64,000 nt of DNA from SB21 sp964415295 (GCA_964415295.1 CAYPYN010000001.1:496001-560000); one strand, 5' to 3'; counted from the first letter of the stretch, positions 42,411-51,542 are shown. The notes: a model not told the origin generated them from the sequence alone. Program-made: numbers and translations.

Positions 42411-42461
42411 TGATTAATGAAAAACAAAAACCTCTCCATTACTCATTATTCATTACTCATT
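42393..42461. repeat. AATGAATAATGAG/CTCATTATTCATT hairpin repeat between the hydroxylase subunits
   Basis: Left arm TTAATGAATAATGAGTAGTG (42393-42412, containing the upstream stop codon) pairs with CATTACTCATTATTCATTA (42437-42455). The same motif occurs unpaired at 29335-29365. Confidence 0.65.
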
Positions 42462-42475
42462 CAAAAGGATTTTAG

Positions 42476-44863
42476 ATGATCAAACCAAAAAAAGGCCATT
42501 TCACCGTCATCGGGGAACGTCAGCCGAAGATCGAAGGATTTGAAAAAGCCAACGGCAGCGCGCTTTTCACCGACGATCTGGTTCTGCCGAATATGCTGAT
42601 CGGAAAGATCCTCCGCAGTCCGCATCCACATGCTTTGATCAAACGTATCGACACCAGCAAAGCGGAAGCGCTTCCGGGCGTGAAAGCCGTGATGGTTGGA
42701 AGCGAACTCACCGAAATGTACGGCGTTCTTCCCGCATCAATGGATGAAACGGCGCTTGCGATCGAAAAAGTTCGCTACATCGGAGAAGAAGTCGCCGCCG
42801 TGGCCGCGATCGATGAAGAGACCGCGGAAAAGGCCTGCGAATTGATCGAAGTGGAATACGAAGTTCTGAAACCCTGCCTAACGATCGAGGACGGATTCCG
42901 CGACGACCTGCCGAAGATCCACGCTAATACCAAAACAGCCAACGTGATGAAAGAAGTTCACCAGGAATTCGGCAACGTGGACGACGGATTTGCCGAAGCC
43001 GACCTGGTGATGGAGAATGAATATTTTTTCGAAGGCAATACGCACGTTCCTCTCGAGCCGCATTGCGCGTTATCCCAATGGACGGACAACAAACTCACGA
43101 TCTGGTCGTCCACGCAGACCCCGCATTACCTTCATGTCGCGCTGGCTAAAGTTCTGCAAATGCCGCGCAGCCACATACGTATCATCAAGCCGCATATCGG
43201 TTCGGGTTTCGGAGGTAAGTCGGAGCCGTTCGCACTGGAATTCTGTTCCGCCTGGCTGTCCAAAAAAACCGGCCGGCCGGTGAAGATCCTGTACAACCGC
43301 GAAGAAGTATTTTACGCGCACCGCGGACGCCAGCCGATGAAGATGATATTGAAGACCGGCGTCAAAAAAGACGGGAGTCTCACCGCGATCCACATGCGCA
43401 CATTCCTCGACGGCGGTTCGTACGGCAGTTACGGTCTCGTGACCACGTATTACTCCGGCGTATTCCTGACCATGCCGTACAAAGTTCCGCGATATAAATT
43501 CGACGCGTACCGCATTTACACCAATAAACCCGCCGGCGGGCCCAAGCGCGGGCACGGCGCCGTTCAGCCGCGCTTTGCCATGGAATGCCAGTTAGACAAG
43601 ATCGCAGAAAAACTCGGTCTCGACCCGATCGCGATGCGGCTCAAAAATACGATCGAACCGAATACCATGACGATCAATGCGTTCCGCGTGACCTCCTGCG
43701 GGATCAACGAATGCCTGGAACGCACGCGCGACCGATCGCAGTGGAACAAAAAATTCAAAGAATACAAGAACCAGCAGGGCAAGATCATCCGCAAAGGCAT
43801 CGGCGTGGCGGCGAGCACGTACATCAGCGGCGCGGGCAAGTCGATCATATGGAACGATATGCCGCATTCCGGCGTGCAGATCAAGGTGGACCGCGGCGGC
43901 GGCGTTTCCGTTTTCTGCGGCGCGTCGGATATCGGACAAGGTTCGGACTCCATGCTCGCGTACGTCGCGGCGGAAGTTCTGGGTGTGGAAGTTGGCGACG
44001 TGCATGTGTGCCAAACCGACACGCATCTCACGCCGGTGGATCTCGGCAGTTATTCCAGCCGCGTCACATTCATGGCGGGCAATGCGTGCATTCAGGCCGC
44101 TGAAAGGATCAAGGAACAATTATTTGAAGTTGCATCAAAGAAACTGCAAGTTTCCAAAGACGATCTCGACTGCGGGCACCGCTTGATCTTTTCCAAATCC
44201 GATCCGCAGAAAAGCCTTACGTTCATAGAAGCGGCTAATTTAGCCGAGACCGCTTACGGTACGATCGGCGCAACGGGCAGTTACAAACCGCCCAAGATCG
44301 GCGGCGATTATAAAGGCGCGGGAGCCGGACCTTCACCGTCGTATACTTTTTCCACGCACATTGCGGAGATCTCCCTCGATGTAGAAACCGGCATCGTGAG
44401 CGTGGACAAGATCTGGTCGGCGCACGACTGCGGCCGTGCGTTAAATCCGGTCATCGTCGAAGGACAGATCGAAGGCAGCGTGTACATGGGCGTCGGTGAG
44501 GCGCTTTTTGAGGAACATATTTTCCATAAGAACGGCCTGCATCGCAATCCTTCCATTCTGGAATACAAAATTCCGACGATCCTCGACACGCCCGAGATCG
44601 AATCGATCATCGTTGAAACCATCGACCCCGAAGGACCTTTCGGCGCGAAAGAGGCCGGCGAAGGCCCTCTTCATGCCGCCATTCCCGCCATCGCCAACGC
44701 GATCTACAATGCCGTCGGTGTTCGTATGGACACTACGCCGTTTACGCCGGAGAAAATTCTGAAAGCTCTGGATGAAAAAGAGTCGGCTCACGACGGTAAT
44801 GGCGCCAGGAAAACACGCGGGATCGGTGCGAAGAAGTTGGCGGGCAATCTACAGCAACCGTAA
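42476..44863 (+). CDS. Molybdopterin-binding catalytic subunit of a xanthine-oxidase-family hydroxylase
   Basis: 795 residues, full length. Starts with the a/b hammerhead domain (GFEKANGSALFTDDLVLPNML). MoCo-binding blocks follow: GSGFGGKSEPFALEFC, PAGGPKRGHGAVQPRFAMECQLDKIA, GASDIGQGSDS, and the catalytic-Glu segment FGAKEAGEGPLHAAIPAIANAIYNA. It resembles 4-hydroxybenzoyl-CoA reductase alpha and other aromatic or N-heterocycle hydroxylases more than CO dehydrogenase: no AYRCSFR selenocysteine/cysteine loop is seen. The substrate cannot be assigned. Only the iron-sulfur subunit is adjacent; a FAD subunit gene is missing on either side. Confidence 0.9.
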   Translation: MIKPKKGHFTVIGERQPKIEGFEKANGSALFTDDLVLPNMLIGKILRSPHPHALIKRIDTSKAEALPGVKAVMVGSELTEMYGVLPASMDETALAIEKVRYIGEEVAAVAAIDEETAEKACELIEVEYEVLKPCLTIEDGFRDDLPKIHANTKTANVMKEVHQEFGNVDDGFAEADLVMENEYFFEGNTHVPLEPHCALSQWTDNKLTIWSSTQTPHYLHVALAKVLQMPRSHIRIIKPHIGSGFGGKSEPFALEFCSAWLSKKTGRPVKILYNREEVFYAHRGRQPMKMILKTGVKKDGSLTAIHMRTFLDGGSYGSYGLVTTYYSGVFLTMPYKVPRYKFDAYRIYTNKPAGGPKRGHGAVQPRFAMECQLDKIAEKLGLDPIAMRLKNTIEPNTMTINAFRVTSCGINECLERTRDRSQWNKKFKEYKNQQGKIIRKGIGVAASTYISGAGKSIIWNDMPHSGVQIKVDRGGGVSVFCGASDIGQGSDSMLAYVAAEVLGVEVGDVHVCQTDTHLTPVDLGSYSSRVTFMAGNACIQAAERIKEQLFEVASKKLQVSKDDLDCGHRLIFSKSDPQKSLTFIEAANLAETAYGTIGATGSYKPPKIGGDYKGAGAGPSPSYTFSTHIAEISLDVETGIVSVDKIWSAHDCGRALNPVIVEGQIEGSVYMGVGEALFEEHIFHKNGLHRNPSILEYKIPTILDTPEIESIIVETIDPEGPFGAKEAGEGPLHAAIPAIANAIYNAVGVRMDTTPFTPEKILKALDEKESAHDGNGARKTRGIGAKKLAGNLQQP

Positions 44864-44882
44864 CTGCAAATTCGGTTTTCCC

Positions 44883-45077
44883 GGCCTTGATAAAAATGCT
44901 GATGAAACCCGAGTTCGCGGAAACAATAGATGCGAAAAACGGCTTTCACTAACTTTTGGCCATCCCTTATCGTCAAGTTAGAGAATCGTTTTTCGCAACC
45001 ACTCTGCGAACGAGGGTTTAAGCATTTTTATCACAGCCGAAGTTTTCTTTGCCACTTTCTTTTCAAAAAGAAAGTGG
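44883..45077 (+). repeat. Long-hairpin element A
   Basis: Left arm 44883-44941 and right arm 44987-45038 pair imperfectly over about 50 bp (TAAAAATGCT/AGCATTTTTA, AAACCC/GGGTTT, GTTCGC/GCGAAC, GCGAAAAACG/CGTTTTTCGC). An inner CTAACTT/AAGTTAG stem closes it. It is followed by the small perfect hairpin CCACTTTCTTTTC/AAAAAGAAAGTGG (45052-45077). Same architecture as elements B and C but different arm sequence. Confidence 0.7.
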
Positions 45078-45131
45078 ATGATGAGTTTTCAGCGTTTACG
45101 ATACACCCGGAAGAAGAGCAACATCATTCTT

Positions 45132-45329
45132 CTTTCTTTTGCTCGTGCAAAAGAAAGAAGGAAAGAAAAGCACGAAGGCTATGGAAAAACGCCGGACCCG
45201 GAGTTCACCATATCTGGCAGCAGAAAACAGTTCCAAAATTAATATTATCACCACTTCGTCAGCCTGTTTCACGTTTTCTGCTGTTTTTTTTGTGAACTCC
45301 GGTTCTTAATCGGCGTTTTTCCAAGGCCT
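45132..45329 (-). repeat. Long-hairpin element B (inverted relative to A)
   Basis: Read on the minus strand: TTAGGCCTTGGAAAAACGCC ... ACCGGAGTTCAC ... CAGCAGAAAACGTGAAACAG, a ~35-nt centre, then CTGTTTTCTGCTG ... GTGAACTCCGG ... GGCGTTTTTCCATAGCCT. The small CTTTCTTTTGC/GCAAAAGAAAG hairpin (45132-45157) follows. It is clearly homologous along ~200 bp to element C at 53966-54162. Confidence 0.8.
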
Positions 45330-45502
45330 AACTGAGCAAACAGCAGGGTCAGGGGAAGGGATTGACAATATCACTGAATAAAAACTCAACTCGTCTGAAT
45401 TCCTCTTTCAACTTGCCGAAATAGCCGTTTTCAAAACACTGTTTATTCCATTGACAAACGGGACAACTGTTCGTAGATTTTTTTGAATAACGAAGGCTGA
45501 TC

Positions 45503-45931
45503 ATGTCCTCCGAACAAAACAAACTCCTGATCCGCAGATACATCGAACAGGTTGTCAATACCGGCCATGTGGACCGGATCGACCAATTCATCTCTCCCGA
45601 CTACACCGAAGTTTACGATAGCAAAAGATATCCGCTCGGAATCGAAGGCGCGAAGGAACACATCCTCGGTGTTCGCCGAACTTATCCCGATCTGACGCTT
45701 ACGATAGAACAACAAATCGCCGAAGGCGACTGGGTCGTATCCTGCATCACGGCGCGCGGAACCCACCGGGGTGAATGGATGGGCATTAAACCAACCGGAA
45801 AAGTTCTGACCTACACCGGTGTGAACGTTGACCGGATCGTAGATGGCCGCATCGTGGAACACGGCGGCGCAGCCAATATGCTCGGACCTTTGCTCGAAGC
45901 CGGCGCTATTAAGATTGCCAATCAGGAATGA
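45503..45931 (+). CDS. SnoaL-like / ester cyclase family protein
   Basis: 142 residues. LLIRRYIEQVVNTGHVDRIDQFISPDYTEV, GIEGAKEHILGVRRTYPDLTLTIEQQIAEGDWVV, TARGTHRGEWMGIKPTGK and DRIVDGRIVEHGG are the NTF2-fold SnoaL-like polyketide-cyclase pattern. Most stand-alone members have no known substrate. Cytoplasmic. Its stop overlaps the next reading frame, but the next gene probably starts at 45952. Confidence 0.88.
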   Translation: MSSEQNKLLIRRYIEQVVNTGHVDRIDQFISPDYTEVYDSKRYPLGIEGAKEHILGVRRTYPDLTLTIEQQIAEGDWVVSCITARGTHRGEWMGIKPTGKVLTYTGVNVDRIVDGRIVEHGGAANMLGPLLEAGAIKIANQE

Positions 45932-45951
45932 TCATACATGGAGATAAATTT

Positions 45952-46908
45952 ATGAGAACTGCCATACTATTATCATCATTCATATTTTTGATGCATGGCC
46001 GCGTCTTCGCCCAGGAGGAATATTACGGCGAATACTCCGATTACGACAGCATGATCGTTAAAGCGGAGAACAAAGCGTCCGGAGACGGAAAAAAAGTGCT
46101 CGAAACAGGACGCATCATGACGCTGACCAATAAAGAGATCCTCCCCGGTAGCTGCTGGGATTACGCCAACGCCGTATACGACCGCGCGGGATACGGCTGG
46201 GGACAGCGCGAGGAAATTTTCAAGAGCGTCAAAGACGGACCTTATGCCGACATCCGCCGGATCAAATACGGCGACTGGCTGTACTATATCAATCATTCCT
46301 ACGGCGGGATCGAACACAGCGCGATATTCGTCGAATGGATCGACTACGGGAACAAACTCGCGCTGATGCTCAGTTACGGCGGTGAAAGGCGGCAGCAGCC
46401 TGCACGGTACCTGCCGTACGACTTGTCCAATGTTTACGGCATTACGCGCGCCAACGCGGACCTTGCCGCCAAAAAGGCCGCCGGCAAAACGAATACAACG
46501 ACCGCGGTCAACACATCCTCATCTTCCAATGCATCCGCCTCGGTAACCAAAAATGTTTCCGCCGCCGCCTCGGTCTCCGGAGGCACGATAGCGGGCATGA
46601 AAGTGGAATCTCTGAAATTCGGTACCGGCGTGGCCAGTATGGAAGTGACCGGCGAAGCGATCAACTTCTCCGGAACGGCCGACAAAGTGTACTGCTGGAT
46701 GCGCGTGACCGGCGGACAGGGGAAATCCGTCAAGGTCAAATGGTTTCTCAACGATAATTTCCTGGGTGAAACGCCTCTGGACATCAAATCCAACTCGATG
46801 CGCACGTATGCTTACCGCACGGTCACGGGAAAAAAGGGCGCCTGGAAAGTGGAGATCGTCGATACGTCGGGAGCGCTTCTTCACTCAGCAGGATTTGTAG
46901 TGAACTAA
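45952..46908 (+). CDS. Secreted Cys/His amidase-like protein with C-terminal DUF2914 domain
   Basis: 318 residues from ATG 45952 (GGAG 8 bp upstream; an earlier ATG at 45928 is less likely). Signal peptide about 1-21. Middle domain (about 50-160): GSCWDYANAVYDRAGYGW and later GGIEHSAIFVEWIDYGNKL, an ordered Cys ... His pair as in NlpC/P60 or CHAP peptidoglycan amidases. A low-complexity Ser/Thr/Ala/Asn linker (about 170-210) leads to a DUF2914 domain: DKVYCWMRVTGGQGKSVKVKW, GEVPL-like GETPLDI, RTYAYRT, GAWKVEIVDTSG. It probably acts on or binds the envelope; the amidase role is inferred. Confidence 0.7.
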   Translation: MRTAILLSSFIFLMHGRVFAQEEYYGEYSDYDSMIVKAENKASGDGKKVLETGRIMTLTNKEILPGSCWDYANAVYDRAGYGWGQREEIFKSVKDGPYADIRRIKYGDWLYYINHSYGGIEHSAIFVEWIDYGNKLALMLSYGGERRQQPARYLPYDLSNVYGITRANADLAAKKAAGKTNTTTAVNTSSSSNASASVTKNVSAAASVSGGTIAGMKVESLKFGTGVASMEVTGEAINFSGTADKVYCWMRVTGGQGKSVKVKWFLNDNFLGETPLDIKSNSMRTYAYRTVTGKKGAWKVEIVDTSGALLHSAGFVVN

Positions 46909-46932
46909 GATCCCGACGAACCCGGTAATACT

Positions 46933-47952
46933 ATGAGACATCCTATCGTGGGCCTAACCATGCTGTGGCTGACCGCCGCAGGATTTTCTCAAACTCCGTT
47001 TCATCCAAATCCGGACAACGCGACATTGATTCTCTACTCTGACCGTTGGACTTTGTGGAATGTATCAAGAGCCCTTGAATCTTCATTCACCCGGACGTCA
47101 TACGAGTCCTTCTATTATTTGCAGGAAACCGGGAAACCACAGACGGCAAAACTGATCTATAAAGCGATCGAAGGTCAGATCCAATCATTTTCGCCCGTGT
47201 GGGTTCATAACGATGGCACTGTTATCGGATGGGATATGAATTTCAATTATCTCACCGACGCTGTGCAGCCCGCGGAGAAAGAACCCGAATTGCCCAACAG
47301 CCACTATTATCCTGTTTTGGTTAATTGCAACTCGGCGGGCGTGGTTCTGATGGCCAATAACGAACACCAAAATACGGACGTGACCGCCCCGCTCTATTTC
47401 CTTACCTGGTCGTTCGACCCTAATGTAGTCGACTACCGCAACCCGCTTATGGTCACTGACAGCGCGGGCATACCTTTTTATTCGTCACGGGTCTTCATGA
47501 CATCCAATAAAATCCTGTCCTATCGCCCGCCGTATTTTTTTCGGTATGACATAAAGAGTTCGCAACTGGATATACGAGAAGTTGAACTTCTGCAAAACGT
47601 CTCTGAGGTCGTCGCCTTTGACGGTAATATGGTGGTGTTCAAAAAGCCCAACACATTATATACTTATGTTTTTGAACCGGAGCGCCTCGATTCGGTCCTG
47701 GTGGCCGAGGACTGTATGGTTATCGCCTGCCGTGAAAAAAGGATTTATTGCATCCAGGGACAGGCGCTCACCAAAAGCGATACGCTTAATTTTATGCTGC
47801 AATCCTACGACCTGAAGAAAGCGGCATGGACCTCGCATAAGGAGATCTTTCGCGGCGACATCAAAGAAGAATCCGGGGTACCTGTTCACATGATCTTACG
47901 AGACAAACTGAGGATCTGGACCAATAAACGCTGGCTGGATATCGGGTGGTGA
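46933..47952 (+). CDS. Exported protein of unknown function, propeller-like
   Basis: 339 residues. Signal peptide about 1-19 (ending GFSQ). The rest is beta-rich with repeated Trp/Tyr-containing strands (FSPVWVHNDGTVIGWDMNF, YFLTWSFDPN, VVAFDGNMVVFKKPNTLYTYVF), suggesting a small beta-propeller, but no family motif is evident. It follows the amidase-like gene by 24 bp and is probably co-transcribed. Confidence 0.6.
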   Translation: MRHPIVGLTMLWLTAAGFSQTPFHPNPDNATLILYSDRWTLWNVSRALESSFTRTSYESFYYLQETGKPQTAKLIYKAIEGQIQSFSPVWVHNDGTVIGWDMNFNYLTDAVQPAEKEPELPNSHYYPVLVNCNSAGVVLMANNEHQNTDVTAPLYFLTWSFDPNVVDYRNPLMVTDSAGIPFYSSRVFMTSNKILSYRPPYFFRYDIKSSQLDIREVELLQNVSEVVAFDGNMVVFKKPNTLYTYVFEPERLDSVLVAEDCMVIACREKRIYCIQGQALTKSDTLNFMLQSYDLKKAAWTSHKEIFRGDIKEESGVPVHMILRDKLRIWTNKRWLDIGW

Positions 47953-48034
47953 TTCGGTTTCATTTGAATCTTCGTTATACAAGCCCTCCGTATCCTGCTT
48001 TAACATACGTAATTCAAATAAACATTAATCCGCT

Positions 48035-48958
48035 ATGGCACATATCTTTTCCGTCATCGCTCCGCTCTTCCTCATCATACTCACCGGCGCCTTATTGCAG
48101 CGTTTCCGAATAATCGGAGATAACTGGCAGACGGTTCTTAATGAATTCGCTCTCAAGATCGGTTTCCCGGCGCTCATATTCACTTCCCTGACCAAAGCGC
48201 CGTTTTCATTTACCGAACAAGCGCCGCTGATCGCCGTCAATTCCTTATTCATCTTAGTGTTGTTCTTCCTCGCTTATATCCTGGGGAAGATCCTCAAGCT
48301 CGACGACCGCATGCGGCGAACGCTCTTCATCGCGCTTGTTTTTGGAAATATCGCGTATCTGGGGATTCCGATCCTCGTTCAAGTATCGGGCGAAAAGGTA
48401 CTGCCTACCGCCAGCCTGATCGTGGCGATCTACCTGTTCTGGAATTTTACCGTGGGGATCGCATTCCTAGACATCACGCAGAGGCAGAATCGCCGGAATG
48501 TTTTCACGGACGTCGCGCAAAACCTTTTCAGGAATCCCCTGCTGATCTCGGTCATCCTGGGGCTGGCGGTTGCGGCCGCCGATATCCCGCTTCCGGCCAT
48601 GATCATGACTCCGCTCCATATGATCACGGCTTCGGTCACACCGATCGTTCTCACGGTGATAGGACTTTTTATCGGCCAGTCCGCCATTGGAAATCTGGCC
48701 GATTGGCGGCCGGTGCTTTGGTTATCTTGTTTTATTCTGGTCCTCAAACCGGCCCTGCTGTTTTTCGGCTTGGATTTGTCCGGCTTATCGCAGCCGGATC
48801 TCCATCCGTCGGTCATAGATGCCGCAATGCCGCTGGCCATCACGCCTTTCGCTCTGGCGGATAGGTACGACATGGATAAAGAATTCATCGCGCGCGGTAT
48901 CGTGCTGAGCACGATCTTGTCGATCGCCACATTACCGTTCTGGATCTCGCTGATGTGA
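48035..48958 (+). CDS. AEC (auxin efflux carrier)-family transporter
   Basis: 307 residues, about ten membrane segments. IAPLFLIILTGALLQRF, NEFALKIGFPALIFTSLTKAPF (Asn-Pro-Ala-type helix break) and FGNIAYLGIPIL match bacterial Mem_trans/AEC permeases, which export or exchange organic acids such as malate or malonate. The substrate is unknown. Its stop overlaps a reading frame continuing into the next lipoprotein gene. Confidence 0.88.
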   Translation: MAHIFSVIAPLFLIILTGALLQRFRIIGDNWQTVLNEFALKIGFPALIFTSLTKAPFSFTEQAPLIAVNSLFILVLFFLAYILGKILKLDDRMRRTLFIALVFGNIAYLGIPILVQVSGEKVLPTASLIVAIYLFWNFTVGIAFLDITQRQNRRNVFTDVAQNLFRNPLLISVILGLAVAAADIPLPAMIMTPLHMITASVTPIVLTVIGLFIGQSAIGNLADWRPVLWLSCFILVLKPALLFFGLDLSGLSQPDLHPSVIDAAMPLAITPFALADRYDMDKEFIARGIVLSTILSIATLPFWISLM

Positions 48959-48996
48959 GCCCGTTTGCAGACTTGTCCATTCAACGTGATCACCCG

Positions 48997-49488
48997 ATGC
49001 TAAATAATTCCTTGCGATACCTGTGGCTATTCTTTTTTTTCGGATGTACGCCGCATACGACACTGGAGGTAACGGGATACCGCTCGAACCTTCTGAAGGA
49101 GTATACAAAAGTCTTCGTTTCCGACGCTTTTGATCTGCAGGTCAAATACGTCGGCATGAATGATTCTTCGTTCACGTTTGAGATGAACCTGAAAAACAAA
49201 ACCAAGTCGGAGATCATTCTGGATTGCAGCGAGAGCGAACTCGTCGTCGATCTCTGCAATGCCGCTTTTGAAAGCCGGATCAAATCGGAATCCTCCATGA
49301 GTGTAACTGTTGGACGCTCAGATGATCGCACCGTTTGGCTGCAATTCAAAGTTCTGGGTGATAACCCCATGCCGTGTTTTCTGAACGGCGGCAACATGAG
49401 GCTCAGCCGTGTGTTCGTCCTGGCCGGCGGAAAGCGCACAGACTGCGGCGTTTTTGAGTTCGTCCCGATCTCGGTGAGGCTGTATTGA
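48997..49488 (+). CDS. Small lipoprotein of unknown function
   Basis: 163 residues from ATG 48997, which gives a proper type II signal peptide with lipobox FFGC (Cys17). An upstream ATG at 48955 overlapping the transporter stop would bury it. The mature part is a beta-rich domain (FDLQVKYVGMNDSSFTFEMNLKNKT, immunoglobulin-like). Function unknown. Confidence 0.65.
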   Translation: MLNNSLRYLWLFFFFGCTPHTTLEVTGYRSNLLKEYTKVFVSDAFDLQVKYVGMNDSSFTFEMNLKNKTKSEIILDCSESELVVDLCNAAFESRIKSESSMSVTVGRSDDRTVWLQFKVLGDNPMPCFLNGGNMRLSRVFVLAGGKRTDCGVFEFVPISVRLY

Positions 49489-49572
49489 ACCATGCTTCTC
49501 TGAGATCCGAGGTGGTGGAACTTTTGCCATTTCTTTCGTATGCTTTATCAGTTTTAACGGAACGGTGTTACT

Positions 49573-50646
49573 TTGTTTGAACGAATCAAATATCAATGGC
49601 TGGTCTCGCTTGTTCTCTGGACGCTCGTCGCTTTTCTTTCTCTCGGCCAGGCTTATTACTTCAGTCTCAACTCCGGACAAACCTTCCCGGTATTTTCAAG
49701 AGCGGTATTTGAATTTTGCAATGCGTTTGTGTGGATCCTATTATCACCGCTCATTTTTTTTCTGGCCGAACGGCTCCCCATCGAAAAACCCGGACTGATC
49801 CGCGCGCTGTCCGTCCAGACCTTGTTTTCTCTGGCGATCGGCCTTTTGCACAAAGTTGTTTCTTTCTATGCTACAATTTATCTCGCACCGCCGGCAAACC
49901 CGATCACGTCCGACGTTATTTTTCTGAAGATCACCGGCGGCTGGCTCAACAGCGTCATGAGTTACTGGGTCATGCTGGGTATATACTCGGCGCTAACTTA
50001 TGCGCGCCGGTTCCGCGAACAAAAAGTCTTAGCCTCGCAACTGGAAGCGCAGCTGGCGCAGGCTCAGCTCAGCGCGCTGAAAATGCAGCTGCAACCCCAC
50101 TTCCTTTTTAATACGCTCCACACCATCGCTTCCCTGATGGAAGAGGATGTCAAAGCGGCCCAGCGGATGCTGGCGCGGTTGAGCGAACTCCTCCGCCTGA
50201 CGCTCGATCATGTGGGAGAGCAGGAAGTGCCGTTATCCAGGGAGATCGAATTCCTCAAAAGTTATCTTGAAATAGAAGAGACACGTTTTCAGGACCGTTT
50301 GCGCGTCGCGTATCAATTGCCGGCCGAACTGATGAAAGCAAAAGTTCCGACGCTGATACTCCAGCCGCTCGTCGAAAATGCCATCCGTCACGGTATCGCC
50401 TCCAAAGCCGGCGGCGGCACGATCGCGGTCTCTGCATCCAGAGAGAACGATCACCTGCGCCTGGAAGTTCGTGATAACGGACGCGGCGCCTCCGCCGTAA
50501 AAGCGGGTATCGGCTTAACCAACACCGAAAAACGGCTGAAACAATTGTACGGGGCGCGCCAGTCCTTCATCTGGAACAATCTTGCCGAAGGCGGCTTTTC
50601 GGTCCTGATCACACTTCCATACAACGACGGCCATGAACAAAATTAG
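49573..50646 (+). CDS. LytS/YehU-family sensor histidine kinase
   Basis: 357 residues from a TTG start. Four membrane segments (about 10-30, 45-65, 75-95, 115-135) and a short coiled linker (EQKVLASQLEAQLAQAQLS). The His_kinase domain has LKMQLQPHFLFNTLHTI (phosphoacceptor His in QPHFLFN) and a HATPase_c domain with LVENAIRHGI (N box) and RDNGRGA (G1 box). It phosphorylates the LytTR regulator encoded next, whose start lies 14 bp inside this gene. The input signal is unknown; the membrane domain has no recognised ligand-binding fold. Confidence 0.92.
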   Translation: MFERIKYQWLVSLVLWTLVAFLSLGQAYYFSLNSGQTFPVFSRAVFEFCNAFVWILLSPLIFFLAERLPIEKPGLIRALSVQTLFSLAIGLLHKVVSFYATIYLAPPANPITSDVIFLKITGGWLNSVMSYWVMLGIYSALTYARRFREQKVLASQLEAQLAQAQLSALKMQLQPHFLFNTLHTIASLMEEDVKAAQRMLARLSELLRLTLDHVGEQEVPLSREIEFLKSYLEIEETRFQDRLRVAYQLPAELMKAKVPTLILQPLVENAIRHGIASKAGGGTIAVSASRENDHLRLEVRDNGRGASAVKAGIGLTNTEKRLKQLYGARQSFIWNNLAEGGFSVLITLPYNDGHEQN

Positions 50647-51412
50647 GACCCTCATCGTTGACGACGAGGCGCTGGCCCGGCGGCGGATCAGGAAACTGCT
50701 CGCCGCGCGAAGCGGGATCGAAATTGCCGCCGAATGCAGTAACGGGAAAGAAGCCGTTAGCGCGATCGAAGCCCTTCAGCCCGAACTGGTCTTTCTCGAT
50801 ATCCAGATGCCGGAATTCGGAGGCTTGGAAGTGGTCGAACGGCTGGATATGAAAAACCCGCCCGTGATCGTGTTCGTCACAGCGCACGATCATTTTGCCA
50901 TCAAAGCGTTCGAGGTTAACGCGGTGGATTATATCCTGAAGCCTTTTGACGACGAGCGTTTTTATCATGCGCTGGATCGCGCGTGTTCGATCATCGAACA
51001 AAAGGAATCCGGAGCGTGGACCAAAAAGGTCATGCATATGCTGGCCGGTCTGCAGGCGCCGGCATCGAAGAACCACTATCCCGACCGCATCGTGATCAAG
51101 TCCTCCGGCCGCATTCATTTTGCGCCCGTAGATACGATCGACTGGATCGAGGCCGCCGGAAAGTATCTCGACATTCATGCGGGCAAGGACGTACACCGGA
51201 TCCGAGAGGGAATGAACGAATTGGAAACACGGCTTGATCCGGAGAAATTCGCCCGCATCCATCGGTCTTATATCGTTCGTATCGCCCGCATACGCGAGAT
51301 GCAGTCGTGGCACAAAGGCGAATACGTCGTCATCCTCAGCGACGGCACCAAACTTGTCACCGGCCGCGGATACCGCGACAATCTGAACGCCCTGCTCAAC
51401 AGGACCGCGTAG
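50633..51412 (+). CDS. LytTR-family response regulator
   Basis: 259 residues. Receiver domain with phosphoacceptor Asp56 (LVFLDIQMPEFGG), acidic DDEAL near the N-terminus, VFVTAHD (Thr) and Lys in YILKPF. C-terminal LytTR DNA-binding domain about 150-259 (IDWIEAAGKYLDIHAGKDVHRIREGM, ARIHRSYIVRIARI, VILSDGTKLVTGRGY). It pairs with the overlapping LytS-type kinase. Targets are probably genes near by, but no repeat pair typical of LytTR sites was identified. Confidence 0.94.
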   Translation: MNKIRTLIVDDEALARRRIRKLLAARSGIEIAAECSNGKEAVSAIEALQPELVFLDIQMPEFGGLEVVERLDMKNPPVIVFVTAHDHFAIKAFEVNAVDYILKPFDDERFYHALDRACSIIEQKESGAWTKKVMHMLAGLQAPASKNHYPDRIVIKSSGRIHFAPVDTIDWIEAAGKYLDIHAGKDVHRIREGMNELETRLDPEKFARIHRSYIVRIARIREMQSWHKGEYVVILSDGTKLVTGRGYRDNLNALLNRTA

Positions 51413-51542
51413 ATCCGGACGGAATTCTATACCGCCTCCGATCCCATCCGTTCCCCTCTCAAACCTTTCCATTCCACAAATGAAACCGCAATAGGTTGAA
51501 TTCTGTAAACATGGGCATCATGTAACGAAGGGAGTCTTAATT

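Larger units (their letters stand above)
44864..45502. other. 639-bp gene-free region carrying two facing hairpin elements
   Basis: Contains the long hairpins at 44883-45038 and 45177-45329, each with a CTTTCTTT-type small hairpin on its inner side (45052-45077 and 45132-45157), then an A+T-rich stretch leading to the ester-cyclase-like gene. No coding region is convincing here. Confidence 0.7.

Noticed and set aside
43592..44119. Antisense and alternate frames within the molybdenum hydroxylase gene
   Set aside because: They overlap highly conserved catalytic sequence of the real gene and have no ribosome site or domain.
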